64,000 nucleotides of DNA from J054 sp965223095 (GCA_965223095.1 OZ244979.1:744001-808000), one strand, 5' to 3'. Positions 1 through 8,538 are shown, numbered from the stretch's first letter. The notes: generated by a model from the letters alone, not told the origin. A program made the numbers and translations.

Positions 1-1055
1 GGGAACCGATAAAAGTTGGTGTAAAGCTCGGTAGCAATACGTCCAAAAAATGCGCCCACCGCCCAACCGAGCACAATGCCAAATAGAGTCATGGCGGCAA
101 CCAGCTTGCAATAGTGAATCATGACTTCCGCATCCGTGTAGCCAAATGCTTTCATCAGTCCAATTTCACTGCGTTCGGTCGACACTAGGCGACCTAATAC
201 CATGTTGGCCAAGAATGCCGCGACGGCTAAAAAAATTGCCGGCATAATTTTGGCCATCGTCTCTATCTGCCTGATCTCGTTCATTAAGAACCAATTCGAG
301 ATTTGATCTTCGCGTGCAATGGCACCCACTCCGCCGTAGCGCTCGAGCAAGGCATCTAGTCGCTGAATCACGGACTCTGGCGATACACCTCGCAACAGCG
401 TCAGGGAGATATCGTTAAATGCGCCATCCAAATCGTAGGCCGCCGCCAATGCTTCACGGCCCATCCACAAAATGCCGAAACGTTGATCATCTGGCATCAA
501 CGCCCCCGGCCCGATGGCATAAACATGCTCCGGCGACAAGGCGATACCGACCACTCGAAGTAGTCGCTTCTTTCCGTTCATCAGTGCCTGAAGCTCGTCA
601 CCTGGTTGCAAGTCATGAGCCTCGGCGAAAGGCTCATTGAGAACCACTTCATCCGAATACCCAGACTGAACGAAGCGGCCGCTACGCAGCGCAAGTTTGT
701 TCAAAAGCGGCTCGCCATTTTCCGGAATCGATAAGAGTTTTCCAATCACGGGCTCTTCGAACCCGTTGACATCCAATATGGCTAGCCGCGTAATCCGCGT
801 TTGCACAGTTTGCACGCCTGGTATTTGCCCGATCCTTTCTACCAGACGTTCCGGCGCTCGTTTCACTGTGCCGAAAACCTCGGCAAAGTTATAACGGTCA
901 TAGTAGGCATTAGCGGTGATCTGCAAAGAATCCAGGACCGACAAAGACATCACCAATACGCCAACGCCCGAGGCCACGACCAAGCCGATCGCCACAACCT
1001 GCCCGCGCATCTTGTTCAGATCACGAAACAATTTGCGATTAATGGCCCGGAGCAT
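1..1055 (-). CDS. FtsX/MacB-type ABC transporter permease, C-terminus cut off
   Basis: Inner-membrane permease of an ABC exporter of the FtsX/MacB (DUF214) kind, typically used to move lipoproteins, peptides or other envelope substrates. About 351 codons are visible. The reading frame starts at an ATG (1053-1055) with MLRAINRKLFRDL, then has one hydrophobic segment (VVAIGLVVASGVGVLVMSL), a roughly 200-residue periplasmic-type domain, and the first helices of the FtsX core (IFLAVAAFLANMVLG; the motif RSEIGLMKAFGYT is typical of the family). The remainder runs past base 1. It lies 6 bp downstream of its cognate ATPase on the same strand, so the two form an operon. The cargo cannot be told from the sequence. 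Confidence 0.85.
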   Translation of the reverse strand, partial: MLRAINRKLFRDLNKMRGQVVAIGLVVASGVGVLVMSLSVLDSLQITANAYYDRYNFAEVFGTVKRAPERLVERIGQIPGVQTVQTRITRLAILDVNGFEEPVIGKLLSIPENGEPLLNKLALRSGRFVQSGYSDEVVLNEPFAEAHDLQPGDELQALMNGKKRLLRVVGIALSPEHVYAIGPGALMPDDQRFGILWMGREALAAAYDLDGAFNDISLTLLRGVSPESVIQRLDALLERYGGVGAIAREDQISNWFLMNEIRQIETMAKIMPAIFLAVAAFLANMVLGRLVSTERSEIGLMKAFGYTDAEVMIHYCKLVAAMTLFGIVLGWAVGAFFGRIATELYTNFYRF

Positions 1056-1061
1056 CAGCCG

Positions 1062-1781
1062 CTACCAACTTAGGTCCCGCGGATCGACGCGCCGCTCATT
1101 GCTAAACACCTCGGCAATTTGACCATCCGCCATCCGAATAACCCGGTCTGCCATCTCAGCGATCACTGCGTTGTGGGTAATAACCGCTGTGGTCGTACCG
1201 AGATCGCGGTTCACTGCCTCCAAGGCTTCCAAGACGACTATTCCGGTACGACTGTCCAAAGCGCCGGTGGGCTCATCGCAAAGCAATACGTCTGGTTGCT
1301 TCGCAATAGCACGGGCAATGGCAACCCGCTGTTGCTCGCCGCCAGAGAGCTGCGCCGGAAAATGATCTAAGCGATCCTCCAGCCCAACCAACCCGAGCGC
1401 AGCGACGGGGTCCATCGGATGCTCGGCAATTTCCGTGACCAATGAAACGTTTTCACGCGCCGTGAGACTTGGAACTAGATTATAGAATTGAAAAACAAAT
1501 CCAACATGAGCACGCCGAAACCGCGTGAGCTCGCCAACAGTCGCCCGCGTTAGATCATGATCTCGAAAATTCAGGCTGCCGGCGGTTGGAACATCTAAGC
1601 CGCCGACAATGTTCAGTAAAGTCGACTTGCCGCTGCCAGATGCACCCAGCAGAACCATAAATTCGCCCGCGTAGAGGTCAATGTCAACGCCACGCAAGGC
1701 AAGCACTTCTACGTCGCCCGTATGATAAACCTTGGTTATGCCTCGCGCGCTCAGCGCAATGTCGGCAACAGTGCTGTGCAT
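1062..1781 (-). CDS. ABC transporter ATP-binding protein, LolD/MacB-like
   Basis: Cytoplasmic ATPase that powers the adjacent FtsX-like permease. It has Walker A GASGSGKST, the Q-loop region FVFQFYNLVPSLT, signature LSGGEQQR, Walker B VLLCDEPTGALD and the switch histidine in AVITHN, so all catalytic elements are intact. The length of 239 aa is normal for a stand-alone LolD/MacB-type ATPase. An upstream in-frame TTG exists, but I use the ATG at 1781, which directly follows it. The gene is first in a two-gene operon with the permease and is divergent from the LuxR-type gene at 2139. Confidence 0.9.
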   Translation of the reverse strand: MHSTVADIALSARGITKVYHTGDVEVLALRGVDIDLYAGEFMVLLGASGSGKSTLLNIVGGLDVPTAGSLNFRDHDLTRATVGELTRFRRAHVGFVFQFYNLVPSLTARENVSLVTEIAEHPMDPVAALGLVGLEDRLDHFPAQLSGGEQQRVAIARAIAKQPDVLLCDEPTGALDSRTGIVVLEALEAVNRDLGTTTAVITHNAVIAEMADRVIRMADGQIAEVFSNERRVDPRDLSW

Positions 1782-2138
1782 CAATTCTGGTTTTGTACTA
1801 ATAGCCGTATTATCGCGCAGATAATCGGAACTCGCCAGGAAACGCGTCCTTTTGCTATGCTATTGTCAAATCGTTTTTAGAAATAATTTATACCGGGTTG
1901 GCGATGGGTGCGAATTTTTGGTTCGAGTTAAGCAGGTAACGGCTGTGAGTTCGAATTTTTACTTCGCATAGCTGTGTGACCTCCTATCCAGGCTCCGTTG
2001 CCGATCGACACCCTTTTGTCACACCGCATCTGTCTACTGCTGGTCAGATCTCGGCAGGATAATGCGCCAAGCTAGCAACTGAATTGCGAACCGAGGCATT
2101 CCCGGCGAATCGACGATCACGGACGATATTGTTACAAC
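1782..2138. promoter_or_regulatory. Divergent intergenic region between the ABC operon and the LuxR-type gene
   Basis: 357 bp with no credible gene. It must hold promoters for both directions, but I cannot assign a clear sigma-70 pair. Two similar AT-rich stretches, gcgaatttttggttcg near 1911 and gttcgaatttttacttcgc near 1949, occur about 40 bp apart and could be paired operator half-sites. That is inference only. Confidence 0.35.
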
Positions 2139-3119
2139 ATGCTTGAAGCGACAACATCTGAGATTGAGCAGCAGTCGGAGCTGCTGGACCCCGAATCCTT
2201 TTGCAATTGGGGGCTTAAGAAGCTTGCCGAGCATATCGACTGTTCCAGCGCGCTCTGGGCGCTGCTGCACCATGATGGTGAAGGCGAGTTTCTGGCGGCT
2301 CATAACATCGACCGCGAACCATTTCTAGCAGCGTACCAGCCAGTCGCCGAGCTTGACCCGATTCCACCGTTGCTAGCTGACAATCCTTCGCAAGCATTTC
2401 ACTCGGATGCGCGAACTGATGAAACAATCGATAGTCGATTTCGCGAATGGGCGATTGACAACAATCTCCATCAATCACTGGCCTTAGGTTGGACCCACCC
2501 GGCTTCCAAAGCCGTTAATGGCATCGCCTTATATCGTTCGAACACGATGCGAGTATTTGATGATCAGGACAAAGCGGTATTTGAGCAACTTGCGCCGCTG
2601 CTATATCAAGGTCTGCGTCGTGGCCGAGAACTGCAGATCAAGAACTTTCTATTTAGTCAGTGGAAGGCCCGGAATCTTGTGTGTTCAATAACGAGCCGCG
2701 GGGTCGTCATCGACATGGAGGATGCCTGCATCCGCGCGATGCAGACAACCTGGCCGAGTTGGGACGGGCCGCATCTGCCCGACGAGTTATTAGCGCTCCT
2801 AAAGCAACCCCAAGGCGCCCAAGAATATCGCAAAGGCGGACTACTGTTTCGGATACTCGCCTACGGATTTCACTACATACTGGTCGTGACGCAACTCGGC
2901 AGGATTGGCCAATTGACCGACCGGCAGTATCAGATCGCTGCCTTGTATGCACAAGGTGCAACCACCGCCGATATTGCAGTACAACTGTCCCTAAAACCGT
3001 CAACAGTCGAGAATCATCGCAAGAACATCTATGCGAAGTTGCGCTTGAGCAGCAACAACGAACTAACTCGCCGTTTTGCGATCACACAGTTGATCGACGA
3101 CAGCTTTCAGAAACGATAG
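2139..3119 (+). CDS. LuxR-family transcriptional regulator
   Basis: 326-aa regulator. The C-terminal part, about residues 255-320, is a GerE/LuxR helix-turn-helix (LTDRQYQIAALYAQGATTAD, followed by KPSTVENHRKNIYAKL), which shows DNA binding. The N-terminal 240 residues look like a GAF/autoinducer-type sensory domain but carry no motif that names a ligand, and there is no receiver aspartate signature. No luxI homologue is present in the window. Its last 13 bases overlap, on the opposite strand, the fossil end of a TonB-receptor gene (3107-3223). The neighbours suggest control of surface or uptake genes, but the target is unknown. No strong ribosome-binding site precedes the ATG, so the start is tentative. 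Confidence 0.8.
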   Translation: MLEATTSEIEQQSELLDPESFCNWGLKKLAEHIDCSSALWALLHHDGEGEFLAAHNIDREPFLAAYQPVAELDPIPPLLADNPSQAFHSDARTDETIDSRFREWAIDNNLHQSLALGWTHPASKAVNGIALYRSNTMRVFDDQDKAVFEQLAPLLYQGLRRGRELQIKNFLFSQWKARNLVCSITSRGVVIDMEDACIRAMQTTWPSWDGPHLPDELLALLKQPQGAQEYRKGGLLFRILAYGFHYILVVTQLGRIGQLTDRQYQIAALYAQGATTADIAVQLSLKPSTVENHRKNIYAKLRLSSNNELTRRFAITQLIDDSFQKR

Positions 3120-3223
3120 CTCAATCCTGCACCCCAGTGCAGTCGACGAGTTGCTTTGATGTCGACTGCGCCTACGTGTCCGCTAGTCTCAGCCAGCCGT
3201 GTCCGTTTGCTGGAGTCATCGCG
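3107..3223 (-). pseudogene. C-terminal remnant of a TonB-dependent receptor
   Basis: An open stretch of 38 codons on the minus strand, limited upstream by an in-frame TAG (3224-3226), reads ...GAVDIKATRRLHWGAGLSYRF-stop. The intact receptor encoded at 11277-13592 ends GAVEITAARPRQWGAELSYRF-stop. The match, including the terminal beta-strand ending in F and the stop, shows that this is the 3' end of a lost paralogous receptor gene. The rest of the barrel is missing. It abuts the surface-protein cluster and overlaps the 3' end of the LuxR-type gene. Confidence 0.7.
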
Positions 3224-3289
3224 CTATGCCGGCGCGCCGCAGCGCTGTTCGTCTACCATGTGGCCGATACATTTTCTATCCGCTTTTGC

Positions 3290-4201
3290 TTAATTGTCTT
3301 GGAACAAGCCGCCTGCCACCCAATCGTCGGAATCGGAGGCCGTTCTATTCCGTCCGCCGCTGACGCTGGCAGCCGGGTTACTGGCGGTATTGGATCGCCC
3401 GCCGCTGACGCTGGCACCAAAACCACTGGCGGCGTTATTTAATCCGCCGCTGACGCTGGCATCCACACCACTGGCGGTATTGGATTGCCCGCCGCTGACA
3501 CTGGCACTCAAACCACTGGCGGCGTTCTTGAATCCCCCGCTGACGCTGGCATCCGCGCCACTGGCGGTATTGGATTGCCCGCCGCTAACGCTGGCACGCG
3601 AACCACTGGCGGTATTGGCTGACCCGCCGCTGACGCTGGCATAAGGTGCACTGGCGATGTTATCGAGTCCCCCGCTGACGCTGGCAGAATTTGCCCGAAT
3701 AGAATTCCAGAATCCAGCCACAAAGCCTCCAGCCTGATCGTAGTTGTGTCCAACACCCACCACCAGATTATGTGACCCACCACGATGCACCGGGCCCCAG
3801 GTGCCGCCGGCCGACAAGCAGTCGGTAGAATTATTGTGGGCTGGGTCTGAGCACTCGTCTCTATCTCCTGGGAATCGCGCTTCGTTATATCCGATCAGCA
3901 AGTTACCTAATCCGTTGGTTGCCGCCGTACTACCAAGCCCATTCCCGACTCGAACATTCACCCCTTCGAATGCCACAATCGGTCGGCCCGGATCGGTGGC
4001 GGTATCCAGCGCAAGATAGCCATCGAGCCCGATGACAGAGTTGCCTTCCAATTGCGTGATTCGTGCCTGCAAATCAGCAATCGAAGGGCGAGTCTGTGCT
4101 TGTGCGCCGATACTCAGCGCTAAGACAAATAGCGCGACCAAGCGTTGGTAAATGCAGGTAGCGAACTTGACTTGGTCACTGGTTGTATTGAGCTTAAACA
4201 T
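3290..4201 (-). CDS. Secreted protein with YadA-head-like 15-residue repeats, copy 1
   Basis: About 303 aa. It has an N-terminal signal peptide (hydrophobic LVALFVLALS, cleavage likely after AQA), a short heptad-like stretch (PSIADLQARITQLEG), and a middle domain with the motif GSHNLVVG. These are followed by about eight tandem 15-residue units of the form ASVSGGxxNxASGxx and a fixed tail, DWVAGGLFQDN. The units resemble the beta-roll head repeats of trimeric adhesins, but the YadA membrane anchor is absent. An adhesive or matrix role is inference. The second ATG (4201) is preferred because the Shine-Dalgarno AAGGAG lies 6 bases before it, whereas the first ATG abuts AAGGAG. It is very close to the copy at 5565-6458, also at DNA level. 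Confidence 0.75.
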   Translation of the reverse strand: MFKLNTTSDQVKFATCIYQRLVALFVLALSIGAQAQTRPSIADLQARITQLEGNSVIGLDGYLALDTATDPGRPIVAFEGVNVRVGNGLGSTAATNGLGNLLIGYNEARFPGDRDECSDPAHNNSTDCLSAGGTWGPVHRGGSHNLVVGVGHNYDQAGGFVAGFWNSIRANSASVSGGLDNIASAPYASVSGGSANTASGSRASVSGGQSNTASGADASVSGGFKNAASGLSASVSGGQSNTASGVDASVSGGLNNAASGFGASVSGGRSNTASNPAASVSGGRNRTASDSDDWVAGGLFQDN

Positions 4202-4388
4202 TTCCATCTCCTTGCGCGTTGTTTATCCCATCCGTCCTTAGGCGGCAGAAACTGCAACCACACTACTTGTGATTTGCATGACTGCGGGTCTTATCTCCGA
4301 AACCGGCCTGAAGTTGATTGTGCGCAGCAGCCAAACATGACGCCGTCCATTAGACCGGATCATAAGTCGTGCGGCGTCCATATCCCGA

Positions 4389-5288
4389 CTACTGATCTTG
4401 AAACAAAGCACCCGCTGACCAGTCCCATTCGCCTAATACTTCGCGAAGATACCCGCCGCCTACTGTTGAATACTCTCCCCACGCATCGTTTCCTTGGCCA
4501 CCGCTGACAGATGAAAAATCGCCATAGGTAATGTTGGATCGTCCACCGCTCACACTGGAAACCTGGCCCCGAGCTTGGTTAAAGCCGCCCCCACCTATGC
4601 TGGAATAATCGGACAGGGCGTTGTTGAATTGTCCACCGCTCACGCTAGCTGCACCGGAATTGGCCCTGTTATCTGCGCCGCCGCTGACGCTTGCAGACCA
4701 TTGACGGATCGAATTTCTGAAACCGGCAACAAGGCCGCCATAACTACTGAAGTTGTGCTCTTTGCCGACGACTAGATTGTGCGAACCTTCGCGAAATTCC
4801 AACGCCCAGAAGAAACCCAAGGATATGCAGCTCAGCTGATCATAATAGAAAGGATTGGAGCATTCCCCGTTTATACTGCGTGGTTCGTTATAGCCGACAA
4901 TCAAGTTTCCAACACCATTGGTTGGACCGTTTGTTGTGCCGGTCCCATTCACAATTTGCACATTCACACCGTCAAAAGCCGCAATTGGCTTAGCTAGATC
5001 GGTATCGTCTAGGCTCAGATATCCGTCTAGCTGAAGTACGGTGTTGGACTGTAAGCCTGCGACTTCGGTTTGTAGGGTCGCAATTTCCGTCTGCAAATCA
5101 GCAATCGAAGGGCGAGTCTGTGCTTGCACCCCGAGACTCAGCAAAGCCAGCACCGCCAAATAAACCACGCGAGACCGGTACTCGACCATCGTTCGACTGA
5201 TTGTAGTTGCAATGAATCGCTCAGCGTACTTGTCAGTCAAACATCGACCGACTTTGATCTCGTCTTGTGTCCTTTTGCGCTTGCCCAT
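4389..5288 (-). CDS. Secreted protein with YadA-head-like repeats, copy 2 (diverged)
   Basis: 299 aa and a paralogue of its two neighbours. It shares TRPSIADLQ after the signal peptide, a longer heptad segment (LQTEIATLQTEVAGLQ), the GSHNLVVG motif and a repeat region. Its repeats are more degenerate (SSIGGGGFNQARG, STVGGGYLREVLG) and the tail is SAGALFQDQ. The basic N-terminus MGKRKRTQ puts about 45 residues before the hydrophobic core, which is long for a signal peptide, so an internal start at MVEYRSR is possible. GGAGAAAATCAC precedes the chosen ATG. It lacks a membrane anchor. The function is unknown; it is a putative surface or secreted beta-solenoid. Confidence 0.65.
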   Translation of the reverse strand: MGKRKRTQDEIKVGRCLTDKYAERFIATTISRTMVEYRSRVVYLAVLALLSLGVQAQTRPSIADLQTEIATLQTEVAGLQSNTVLQLDGYLSLDDTDLAKPIAAFDGVNVQIVNGTGTTNGPTNGVGNLIVGYNEPRSINGECSNPFYYDQLSCISLGFFWALEFREGSHNLVVGKEHNFSSYGGLVAGFRNSIRQWSASVSGGADNRANSGAASVSGGQFNNALSDYSSIGGGGFNQARGQVSSVSGGRSNITYGDFSSVSGGQGNDAWGEYSTVGGGYLREVLGEWDWSAGALFQDQ

Positions 5289-5540
5289 GTGATTTTCTCC
5301 ATTGCGAGTTTGTCTTTGCCGGCGACCTTGCGCTCACGGCCCGAGGTACCAGGCCCCTCTGCGTTCGGCGACGGATTATCCCGGTGCGCAGGGATATCCG
5401 GGACACAGGATCTGATTGTAAAACTGCGGACCTATTTTCCCGGCGCCCAGCGTCGTTTGATTTGACATCTCTATGTTTACTCTAAATCTCTTCGTAGCAA
5501 CTAAACGGTTACGATCCGCTAGTCACACCACTTCAAACAG

Positions 5541-5557
5541 TTTTTACTCTGACCCCA
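5541..5557. repeat. Solo copy of the RayT-end motif
   Basis: tttttactctgacccca lies 8 bases past the stop of the next gene. It matches the right inverted repeat of the RayT unit (8523-8538) in the same orientation, and identity extends to 25 bases (5539-5563 against 8520-8544). Confidence 0.75.
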
Positions 5558-5564
5558 TTAATGC

Positions 5565-6458
5565 TTAATTGTCTTGGAACAAACCACCTGCCACCCAATC
5601 GTCGGATCCGGAGGCCGTTCTATTCCGTCCGCCGCTGACGCTGGCATAGGATGCACTGGCGACGTTATTGAGTCCGCCGCTGACGCTGGCAGCCGTGCTA
5701 CTGGCGGTATTGTCTGTCCCGCCGCTGACGCTGGCACCAAAACCGCTGGCGGTATTGGATGGCCCCCCGCTGACGCTGGCAGCCGTGCCACTGGCGGTAT
5801 TGGCTGTCCCGCCGCTGACGCTGGCATAGGATGCACTGGCGACGTTATCGACTCCGCCGCTGACGCTGGCATAAGGTGCTCTGGCGGTGTTATAGAGTCC
5901 CCCGCTGACGGTGGCAAAATTAGCCCGAATCGAATTTAAAAAACCAGCAACAAGGCCACCATTCCGATCGTAGTTATGTCCTTCACCCACCACCAGATTA
6001 TGTGACCCACCACGATGCACCGGACCCCAGGTGCCGCCCGCCGCCAAACAATCGGTAGAATCATTGTAGCCTGGGTTTGAGCACTCGTCTCTATCTCCTG
6101 GGATTCGCGCTTCGTTATATCCGATCAGCAAGTTGCCTAATCCGTTGGTTGTCCCCGTACTACCAAGTCCATTCCCGACTCGAACATTCACCCCTTCGAA
6201 TGCCACGATCGGTCGGCCCGGGTCGGTAGTGGTATCCAGTGCCAAATAGCCATCGAGCCCGAGTACCGTATTTGCTTCGAGCGACGCGATTCGTTGTTCC
6301 TGACTAATGATCTCCGTCTGCAAATCAGCAATTGATGGCCGCGTCTGCGCCTGGGCGCCGAGGCTCAGGAACGCCAAACTTAGAACGCCAATCCATTCGC
6401 CGCGCAAGACGTGTGGCAAGTGAATCGTCCGGTCAGTATTATTTGTGTCAAATCGCAT
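5565..6458 (-). CDS. Secreted protein with YadA-head-like repeats, copy 3
   Basis: 297 aa with a signal peptide ending at AQA. A short coiled-coil-like segment follows, then the conserved middle domain (GLDGYLALD, GSHNLVVG) and about eight ASVSGGxxNTASGxx units, ending in the same DWVAGGLFQDN tail as copy 1. AGGAGAAGACC precedes the ATG at good spacing. Large parts of the middle domain are almost identical in DNA to copy 1 (compare 5990-6220 with 3760-3990), which points to recent duplication or gene conversion. It starts 72 bp downstream of the dockerin-like gene at 6531-7457 on the same strand and may be co-transcribed with it. There is no membrane anchor. An adhesin or matrix role is inference. 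Confidence 0.75.
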   Translation of the reverse strand: MRFDTNNTDRTIHLPHVLRGEWIGVLSLAFLSLGAQAQTRPSIADLQTEIISQEQRIASLEANTVLGLDGYLALDTTTDPGRPIVAFEGVNVRVGNGLGSTGTTNGLGNLLIGYNEARIPGDRDECSNPGYNDSTDCLAAGGTWGPVHRGGSHNLVVGEGHNYDRNGGLVAGFLNSIRANFATVSGGLYNTARAPYASVSGGVDNVASASYASVSGGTANTASGTAASVSGGPSNTASGFGASVSGGTDNTASSTAASVSGGLNNVASASYASVSGGRNRTASGSDDWVAGGLFQDN

Positions 6459-6530
6459 GGTCTTCTCCTTGCATCGGACCTTGTAAGATCGCCATCCGAT
6501 GCCTACATGATTGATCTATAGTCAGGCAAG

Positions 6531-7457
6531 CTATGGCGCCACACCGGAAGGCCCAGGCGCCTTGCCAAACAGTGACTTGAATATAGCTAAATCGGCAAAG
6601 TTCACAAAACCACTGCCATTAAAATCGCTATCCGCATCGGCTGTGCCGAACGCCGCTTTAAAAGCCGCTAAGTCCGCAAAGTTCACGAAACCGCTGTTGT
6701 CTAAATCCGCATCACAATAGTTACCGTAGCCGTCGACATCGGTATCCCGTTGCGCCGGGTTGGCTACCTCGATGCAGTTGTCGCTGCCGTCGGGGATACC
6801 ATCCCCATCACTGTCAGCACCCGTCGAGGTTTGTAGATCATCGATGTTGTAAAAAAAGAAGCCACCCCCGACGGTGGTGAGACTGGCGCTGCTGAATGTG
6901 CTGCTGGAGACCACGCCAAGAAAATATACGTTGGCGCCGTCGGATAGAGTCGTTTGCACTGCCGCTGGGTTGAGGACCGCGGTTGCACCATCGGCCGTCA
7001 GATTTAGATCAGCTGCTTGCAAGGGATCGCGGGTAATGATGAGCAAGCCGAACGCGTTGGTTGGCGCAAAGCTAAAATCAAGATTATCGCCGTCTTGCAG
7101 AATATCCGCATCGGTGCTACCCAGGGAGTTAGTGCCAGAAGGTGCGGGATATAAACCAGTGACCTTCAGTTGTTCGCTACCGATGCTATAGCCGAAGCTG
7201 ATCCCAGCCAGACTGCCACCATCGGGGATCAGTGTGCCCGCCGCGACACTATCGAAATTTAAGGTGCTCAGCCCGCCTGGGGCAGCAGCGCTGAATGAGC
7301 TTTGGTCAGTGTATGCATCGGCCGCCCAAGCCAAGCGACCGATACTGAGCAGTAACAGTATAGAAAAACTGCGCGCGCGGTTGAAGCCGAACGGTCGCAA
7401 GAGCGAGATTCCAGTAGTCGACCGATCGGCTCGACGGGTACTTCGGCGCTCGTTCAT
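6531..7457 (-). CDS. Secreted protein with thrombospondin-3 and dockerin-like repeats, copy 1
   Basis: 308 aa. A long basic N-terminus leads to a signal sequence (FSILLLLSIGRLAWA). A domain of about 150 residues follows, with a beta-rich pattern often seen in PEP-CTERM-associated exported proteins. Next come a thrombospondin type-3 calcium motif (DSDGDGIPDGSDNC, later RDTDVDGYGNYCDAD) and two dockerin-like units, DLDNSGFVNFADLAAFKAAF and FNGSGFVNFADLAIFKSLFG. The Asp/Asn pattern should bind calcium. No sorting tail is seen. It is a paralogue of 8548-9903, and both have a matching palindrome exactly 70 bp upstream of the start. The partner is unknown; a cohesin-like protein is encoded at 10242. 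Confidence 0.75.
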   Translation of the reverse strand: MNERRSTRRADRSTTGISLLRPFGFNRARSFSILLLLSIGRLAWAADAYTDQSSFSAAAPGGLSTLNFDSVAAGTLIPDGGSLAGISFGYSIGSEQLKVTGLYPAPSGTNSLGSTDADILQDGDNLDFSFAPTNAFGLLIITRDPLQAADLNLTADGATAVLNPAAVQTTLSDGANVYFLGVVSSSTFSSASLTTVGGGFFFYNIDDLQTSTGADSDGDGIPDGSDNCIEVANPAQRDTDVDGYGNYCDADLDNSGFVNFADLAAFKAAFGTADADSDFNGSGFVNFADLAIFKSLFGKAPGPSGVAP

Positions 7458-7526
7458 TTCCGTGATCTCCCCTTGTTATGGACTAAGACCCTATCCGTAG
7501 CGTAGTTCCCTTTTAGAAAGGGTGGT

Positions 7527-7540
7527 GTCAAGAACTTGAC
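7527..7540. promoter_or_regulatory. Operator-like palindrome upstream of dockerin-like gene copy 1
   Basis: gtcaagaacttgac is a perfect inverted repeat (GTCAAG-AA-CTTGAC) beginning 70 bp upstream of the start codon. The paralogue has GTCAAGAACTGGAC at the same distance. It also contains a TTGAC that could serve as a -35 element on the minus strand. Regulator unknown. Confidence 0.45.
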
Positions 7541-7674
7541 GTAAGGCCTGGAATTAACGCCCCACCTGGCCGAACGAATTACTGCCGAGGGTGCTTATTT
7601 GTAATTACTGTCGCGGGCCGAACGACCAAGATCGTGAATTCGTTTCAACCGAGGTTAGCATTTGTGGTGTCACT

Positions 7675-7702
7675 GACGCATGACCCCAAAGGGTCATGCG
7701 TC
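7675..7702. repeat. REP-like hairpin 1
   Basis: GACGCATGACCC and its exact reverse complement GGGTCATGCGTC are separated by CAAA. The same hairpin with a different loop is found at 10111-10138. This copy sits just outside the left end of the RayT unit, the usual position of REP sequences relative to their RayT gene. Confidence 0.7.
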
Positions 7703-7713
7703 CCGCAAATTTT

Positions 7714-8538
7714 TGGGGTCAGAGTAAAATTATCTTAGGACAAATCACTTAGCGGCTTTGGACCTCGCTTGCGAAGCCGCTGCGGCTGCCCTGTTAGTCG
7801 CTCTACTTGCAACTTAAATTGATTGTTGCCCAATGTTAAACCCTGATTCAAGGTATCACGGATATTGGTGACGAGCTGGGTGGACAACTGCTCTTGAAAT
7901 AGCTGGCGATACGCTGCTTGCCTTACAAGGATTGTTTTACCAAGCGCTAAATACTCCGGATGTGGCGTCCATAACCCAGGTGACTTGCCCAATGCATGCG
8001 CTTGATAACTCGACCAGCTGTAGTTGCCTGGTTCCGCGACCACACCCGCTCGAACCGGGTTGAGTTCGATGTAACGCTGACAGGCGAGTAGATACTCGCT
8101 GCTTTCTACGATACCGGATTTAAACCGGCCCTCGAACAACGTGCCAGTGCGCCGGTAGCGATGGTTAAAACGCCTAACGTAGTAGCGACCCAAAAATTGC
8201 ATGCAGCACGAAATACTGTCCGACGATTTAGGTGTCATCAGCAAATGCACATGGTTAGTCATAAAGACCCAGGCATGGACCTCTATCGCATATTTATCTG
8301 CCGCCTCTCGCAACCAGTTAGCGTAAGCTCTGAGATCTGCCTCATCGGCAAAACACACCTGGCGATTGTTGCCCCGTTGAACCACATGCACCGGCAACCC
8401 CGGCGGACAGATGCGACGTTTACGAGCCACGCTACGGATACTCCGACGGATGAAACATACCCGTCAGCCTGACCGATGGTGGCAACCCCTGGCTACCCGC
8501 TAATCACTCCGTTCCAAGGAGTTTTTACTCTGACCCCA
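7714..8538 (-). mobile_element. RayT single-gene unit bounded by 16-bp inverted repeats
   Basis: The left end TGGGGTCAGAGTAAAA (7714-7729) is the exact reverse complement of the right end (8523-8538). Only the transposase gene lies between them. Solo or paired copies of the same end occur at 5541-5557 and 14961-15045, so the ends exist apart from this gene. Whether the unit is mobile is inferred from this dispersion. Confidence 0.7.
7735..8430 (-). CDS. REP-associated tyrosine transposase (RayT, Y1_Tnp/HUH family)
   Basis: 231-aa single-strand DNA nuclease of the TnpA_REP type, which cuts and rejoins REP/BIME DNA. It begins with RICPPGLPVHVVQRGNNRQ, typical of the family. The metal-binding HUH motif is NHVHLLMTP, and the catalytic-tyrosine helix is YLLACQRYIELNPVRAGVV. 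The length is normal and all core motifs are present, so it may be active. The stop codon lies 5 bases inside the left inverted repeat of the unit, and REP-like hairpins are nearby. It has no operon partner. Confidence 0.9.
   Translation of the reverse strand: MARKRRICPPGLPVHVVQRGNNRQVCFADEADLRAYANWLREAADKYAIEVHAWVFMTNHVHLLMTPKSSDSISCCMQFLGRYYVRRFNHRYRRTGTLFEGRFKSGIVESSEYLLACQRYIELNPVRAGVVAEPGNYSWSSYQAHALGKSPGLWTPHPEYLALGKTILVRQAAYRQLFQEQLSTQLVTNIRDTLNQGLTLGNNQFKLQVERLTGQPQRLRKRGPKPLSDLS

Noticed and set aside
3294..3644. Open frame on the plus strand rich in PPLTLA repeats
   Set aside because: It is the antisense of the 45-bp repeats of the YadA-head-like gene; the repeat periodicity keeps other frames open. 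No signal peptide or start site supports it.
5574..5939. Plus-strand open frame with Ala/Asp/Gly repeats
   Set aside because: Also a shadow of the repeat region of copy 3.
3300..5940. CRISPR array suggested by regular repeats
   Set aside because: The 45-bp units are in-frame protein repeats with no unique spacers, and no cas genes are present.
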